Assembly: GCA_964291305.2 (NCBI GenBank)
Contig: OZ219783.1
Coordinates: 372,001 to 436,000, forward strand
From: VXNF01 sp964291305
GTDB taxonomy: Bacteria; Actinomycetota; Acidimicrobiia; Acidimicrobiales; CATQHL01
DNA length: 64,000 nucleotides
Direction: 5' to 3'
This document shows positions 62,318-64,000 of the stretch, in pieces. The position numbers and the translations under genes were made by a program. The notes below the pieces were generated by a model, which was not told the DNA's origin, did no database searches, and saw only the letters and a list, made by a program, of their open reading frames with translations. How positions within the stretch are numbered: the first letter of the stretch is position 1; each line of letters opens with the position of its first letter.

Positions 62318-63518
62318 GGACAGAGCTTTCACTTGCGGCTGGCTTGTCGGCCCTGGGCGGGAAAATGCGGCGTCCATTTTTGGGGTCGAACCACCGTGCG
62401 CGCCCAATGTTAAGGTCGATGAGCAGTTGATCGCCGGGCGAAAACTCCATGGTGCCGGGAGATTTCAGGTAGTAGACGTTTCGGGCGGCTGCTTCACCGA
62501 GGCCGTGAGCATCTGACCGGGTGAAGCGGAATCCCAGCAGCGTTTCAGCACCGAGGTGCTCAATCACGCTTACGAACGCTGTAGTTACATCACCGCGGTC
62601 GTCGTCTTTGCTTTCGGCCAGGTGAATGTTCTCCGGGCGGAGGCCTAAGAGGATCTCGTCGTAGCCTTCGGGACAAGTGGGGGCCTTTACCTTGATGCCC
62701 GACGGGAACTCGAGAATCTCACCAGCGACGCGGGCAAGGATGAGATTCATGGGGGGACTGCCGATAAACCGTGCCACAAAGATGTTCTCAGGCTCGTCGT
62801 AAATCTCTTGCGGCGTGCCGTCCTGCTGAATCTCTCCATCGTCCATCACGATAATCCGGGTACCCATAGTCATTGCCTCGACCTGATCGTGGGTGACGTA
62901 GATAAAGGTCTTCTGCACCGTGTGATAAAGCGAGGCAATCTCGGTTCTCATCTGGGTACGGAGTTTTGCATCCAGGTTTGAAAGCGGCTCGTCCAACAGA
63001 TACACAAGCGGCTCGCGAACGAGCGCGCGAGCTACAGCCACACGCTGCCTTTGGCCACCCGACAAAGCCTTCGGGCGCCGATCTAAGTAGTCGGTCAATT
63101 CGAGTGTCTCCGCTACGGCTTCCACCTTGGTGGCAATATCCTTTCGCTGCGCCAGAAGTCTCTTGACCACGCCATTCACGATCGGCGTGTGGTGATACCA
63201 CTTAAAGTGGCTCATAATAAGCGGAAACGCAATATTACCCCGAACAGTCATATGAGGGTAAAGCGCATAGGACTGAAACACGAAGGCAACACCGCGCTCA
63301 TGGGGCTCAAGCTCGTCGATCGACTCTCCGTCGAATCGGACAGTTCCGCTTGATGGCGGTGCTAGCCCGGCGATGATTCTCAGCAAAGTGCTCTTGCCGC
63401 ATCCAGAGGGTCCTAGCAGGACTAGGAACTCGTTTTCGTTGACTACTGCATTGATGCCTTTTAGGACCTCATTCGAGCCAAACGACTTGGTGACATTGTC
63501 CAGATGAATGCTCGGCAT
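62310..63518 (-). CDS. carbohydrate-type ABC transporter ATP-binding protein, UgpC/MalK-like
   Basis: The product (402 residues) has Walker A GPSGCGKST, Q-loop FVFQSYALYPHMTV, signature LSGGQRQRV, Walker B VYLLDEPLSNLD and H-loop THDQVEA, and a C-terminal MalK-type regulatory (TOBE) domain with GLRPENIHL. An extra charged loop of about 25 residues after IAFPLIMSHFKWYHHT is not usual. It lies 2 bp after the permease gene, so the pair forms one operon with the deacylase. The imported substrate may be an acylated amino sugar or amino acid, judging from the neighbour. Confidence 0.93.
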   Translation of the reverse strand: MPSIHLDNVTKSFGSNEVLKGINAVVNENEFLVLLGPSGCGKSTLLRIIAGLAPPSSGTVRFDGESIDELEPHERGVAFVFQSYALYPHMTVRGNIAFPLIMSHFKWYHHTPIVNGVVKRLLAQRKDIATKVEAVAETLELTDYLDRRPKALSGGQRQRVAVARALVREPLVYLLDEPLSNLDAKLRTQMRTEIASLYHTVQKTFIYVTHDQVEAMTMGTRIIVMDDGEIQQDGTPQEIYDEPENIFVARFIGSPPMNLILARVAGEILEFPSGIKVKAPTCPEGYDEILLGLRPENIHLAESKDDDRGDVTTAFVSVIEHLGAETLLGFRFTRSDAHGLGEAAARNVYYLKSPGTMEFSPGDQLLIDLNIGRARWFDPKNGRRIFPPRADKPAASESSVRA

Positions 63519-63520
63519 TT

Positions 63521-63999
63521 CTAACCCTTTACTGAGCCCGCGGTAAGGCCGCTTATAATCCGTCGTTGAACGATTAGAAAGAAGATAACTGCTGGTACGG
63601 TGAAGATGAGAGCAGCAGAAAACACTTCGTCTAGTGGAGTGATAAATTCACCGATGAAGGAAGAGACCCCGCGAGATGCCGGCCATTTATCCTGATCAAA
63701 GATAAATATTCGAGCGAAGAGGAACTCGTTCCAGCCTTCCAGGAAGGTTATGACCGATGCTGCGGCTACAGAAGGAACAACCAGCGGTAATGTAATCTGC
63801 CAGAGCACAGCGTAGCTAGGACAACCATCCACACGCGCCGCCTCCTCTACTTCTATCGGAATCGAATCCATAGCGCTCTTGAGAATCCATACAGCAACCG
63901 GCATCGCGAATGCGGTGTTGGCAAACACTAGACCATACAGCTCGTTTATCAGACCCCAGCCTATGAACATTGCATACAGTGGTACAGCCAGAAGGGCTT
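63521..63999 (-). CDS. carbohydrate-type ABC transporter permease, MalG-like, partial
   Basis: The frame runs to the window edge, so only the C-terminal about 159 residues are present. It shows the EAA motif EEAARVDGCPSYAVLWQITL that contacts the ATPase, several membrane helices (VAASVITFLEGWNEFLFARI), and a terminal RRIISGLTAGSVKG typical of MalG-type permeases. The ATG at 63970 is internal, since the MalG-like sequence continues upstream (LLAVPLYA). Confidence 0.93.
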   Translation of the reverse strand, partial: ALLAVPLYAMFIGWGLINELYGLVFANTAFAMPVAVWILKSAMDSIPIEVEEAARVDGCPSYAVLWQITLPLVVPSVAAASVITFLEGWNEFLFARIFIFDQDKWPASRGVSSFIGEFITPLDEVFSAALIFTVPAVIFFLIVQRRIISGLTAGSVKG

Positions 64000-64000
64000 C

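Overview
The window is GC-rich, densely coded DNA from one chromosome. Gene content and style point to an uncultured member of the Actinomycetota, most plausibly an Acidimicrobiia-like lineage: an F1Fo ATP synthase operon, an actinobacterial-type serC, a full-length serA, and leuA behind a leader-peptide attenuator. Many genes start with GTG or TTG, and catabolic ABC transporters are numerous. The taxonomic call is inference; no rRNA is present.

Layout. (1) 1-17,245 is mostly housekeeping: the end of the ATP synthase operon (atpA part, atpG, atpD, atpC), a short-chain dehydrogenase, an NMT1-type ABC importer on the minus strand, an AIM24-family protein, a repeat-built coiled-coil membrane protein, a membrane-anchored molybdopterin oxidoreductase, rsgA, a YqgE/AlgH protein, divergent serC and aminotransferase genes, and an S9 peptidase. 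(2) 17,460-33,778 is a catabolic block that looks different in codon style. It has a GntR regulator, a BMP/nucleoside-type ABC importer, an acetylpolyamine-amidohydrolase-like enzyme, an Atz/Trz-type deaminase, and then a tight plus-strand operon: hydantoinase-like, cysteine hydrolase, DUF1185, ArcS-core (DUF5591-like), enamidase-like, DUF1989, a shortened class II aldolase and a class III aminotransferase. A broken fic gene follows. At least four genes in this block carry internal deletions. I read it as an undescribed route for import and degradation of a nitrogen-rich heterocycle. The stand-alone protein with the archaeosine-synthase signature PC-X3-KPY-X2-S-X2-H is the most surprising member.

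(3) 33,973-42,349 returns to core metabolism: a lipoprotein, serA, a small membrane protein, a leucine leader peptide plus attenuator ahead of leuA, an EamA transporter and a secreted beta-propeller protein. (4) 42,642-49,521 is a genomic island: an initiator tRNA-fMet gene at the left end, a 45-bp copy of the tRNA 3' end at the right end, and between them XRE/ImmA-type regulators, two unrecognised proteins and an AAA ATPase plus subtilase pair matching the IetAS anti-phage system. No integrase is visible. DUF488, an intact Fic protein and an AbrB/PIN toxin-antitoxin pair follow.

(5) 52,120-63,999 is a second catabolic zone: a FadR-type regulator diverging from a fumarylacetoacetase-family enzyme, an alpha/beta hydrolase, an amidohydrolase and a complete branched-chain-type (Liv) ABC transporter. 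Convergent to it lie a D-aminoacylase-like enzyme, a UgpC/MalK-type ATPase and the start of a MalG-type permease cut by the window end. Five amidohydrolase-superfamily enzymes and parts of four ABC importers in 64 kb suggest a scavenger of amides, ureides and modified nucleobases.
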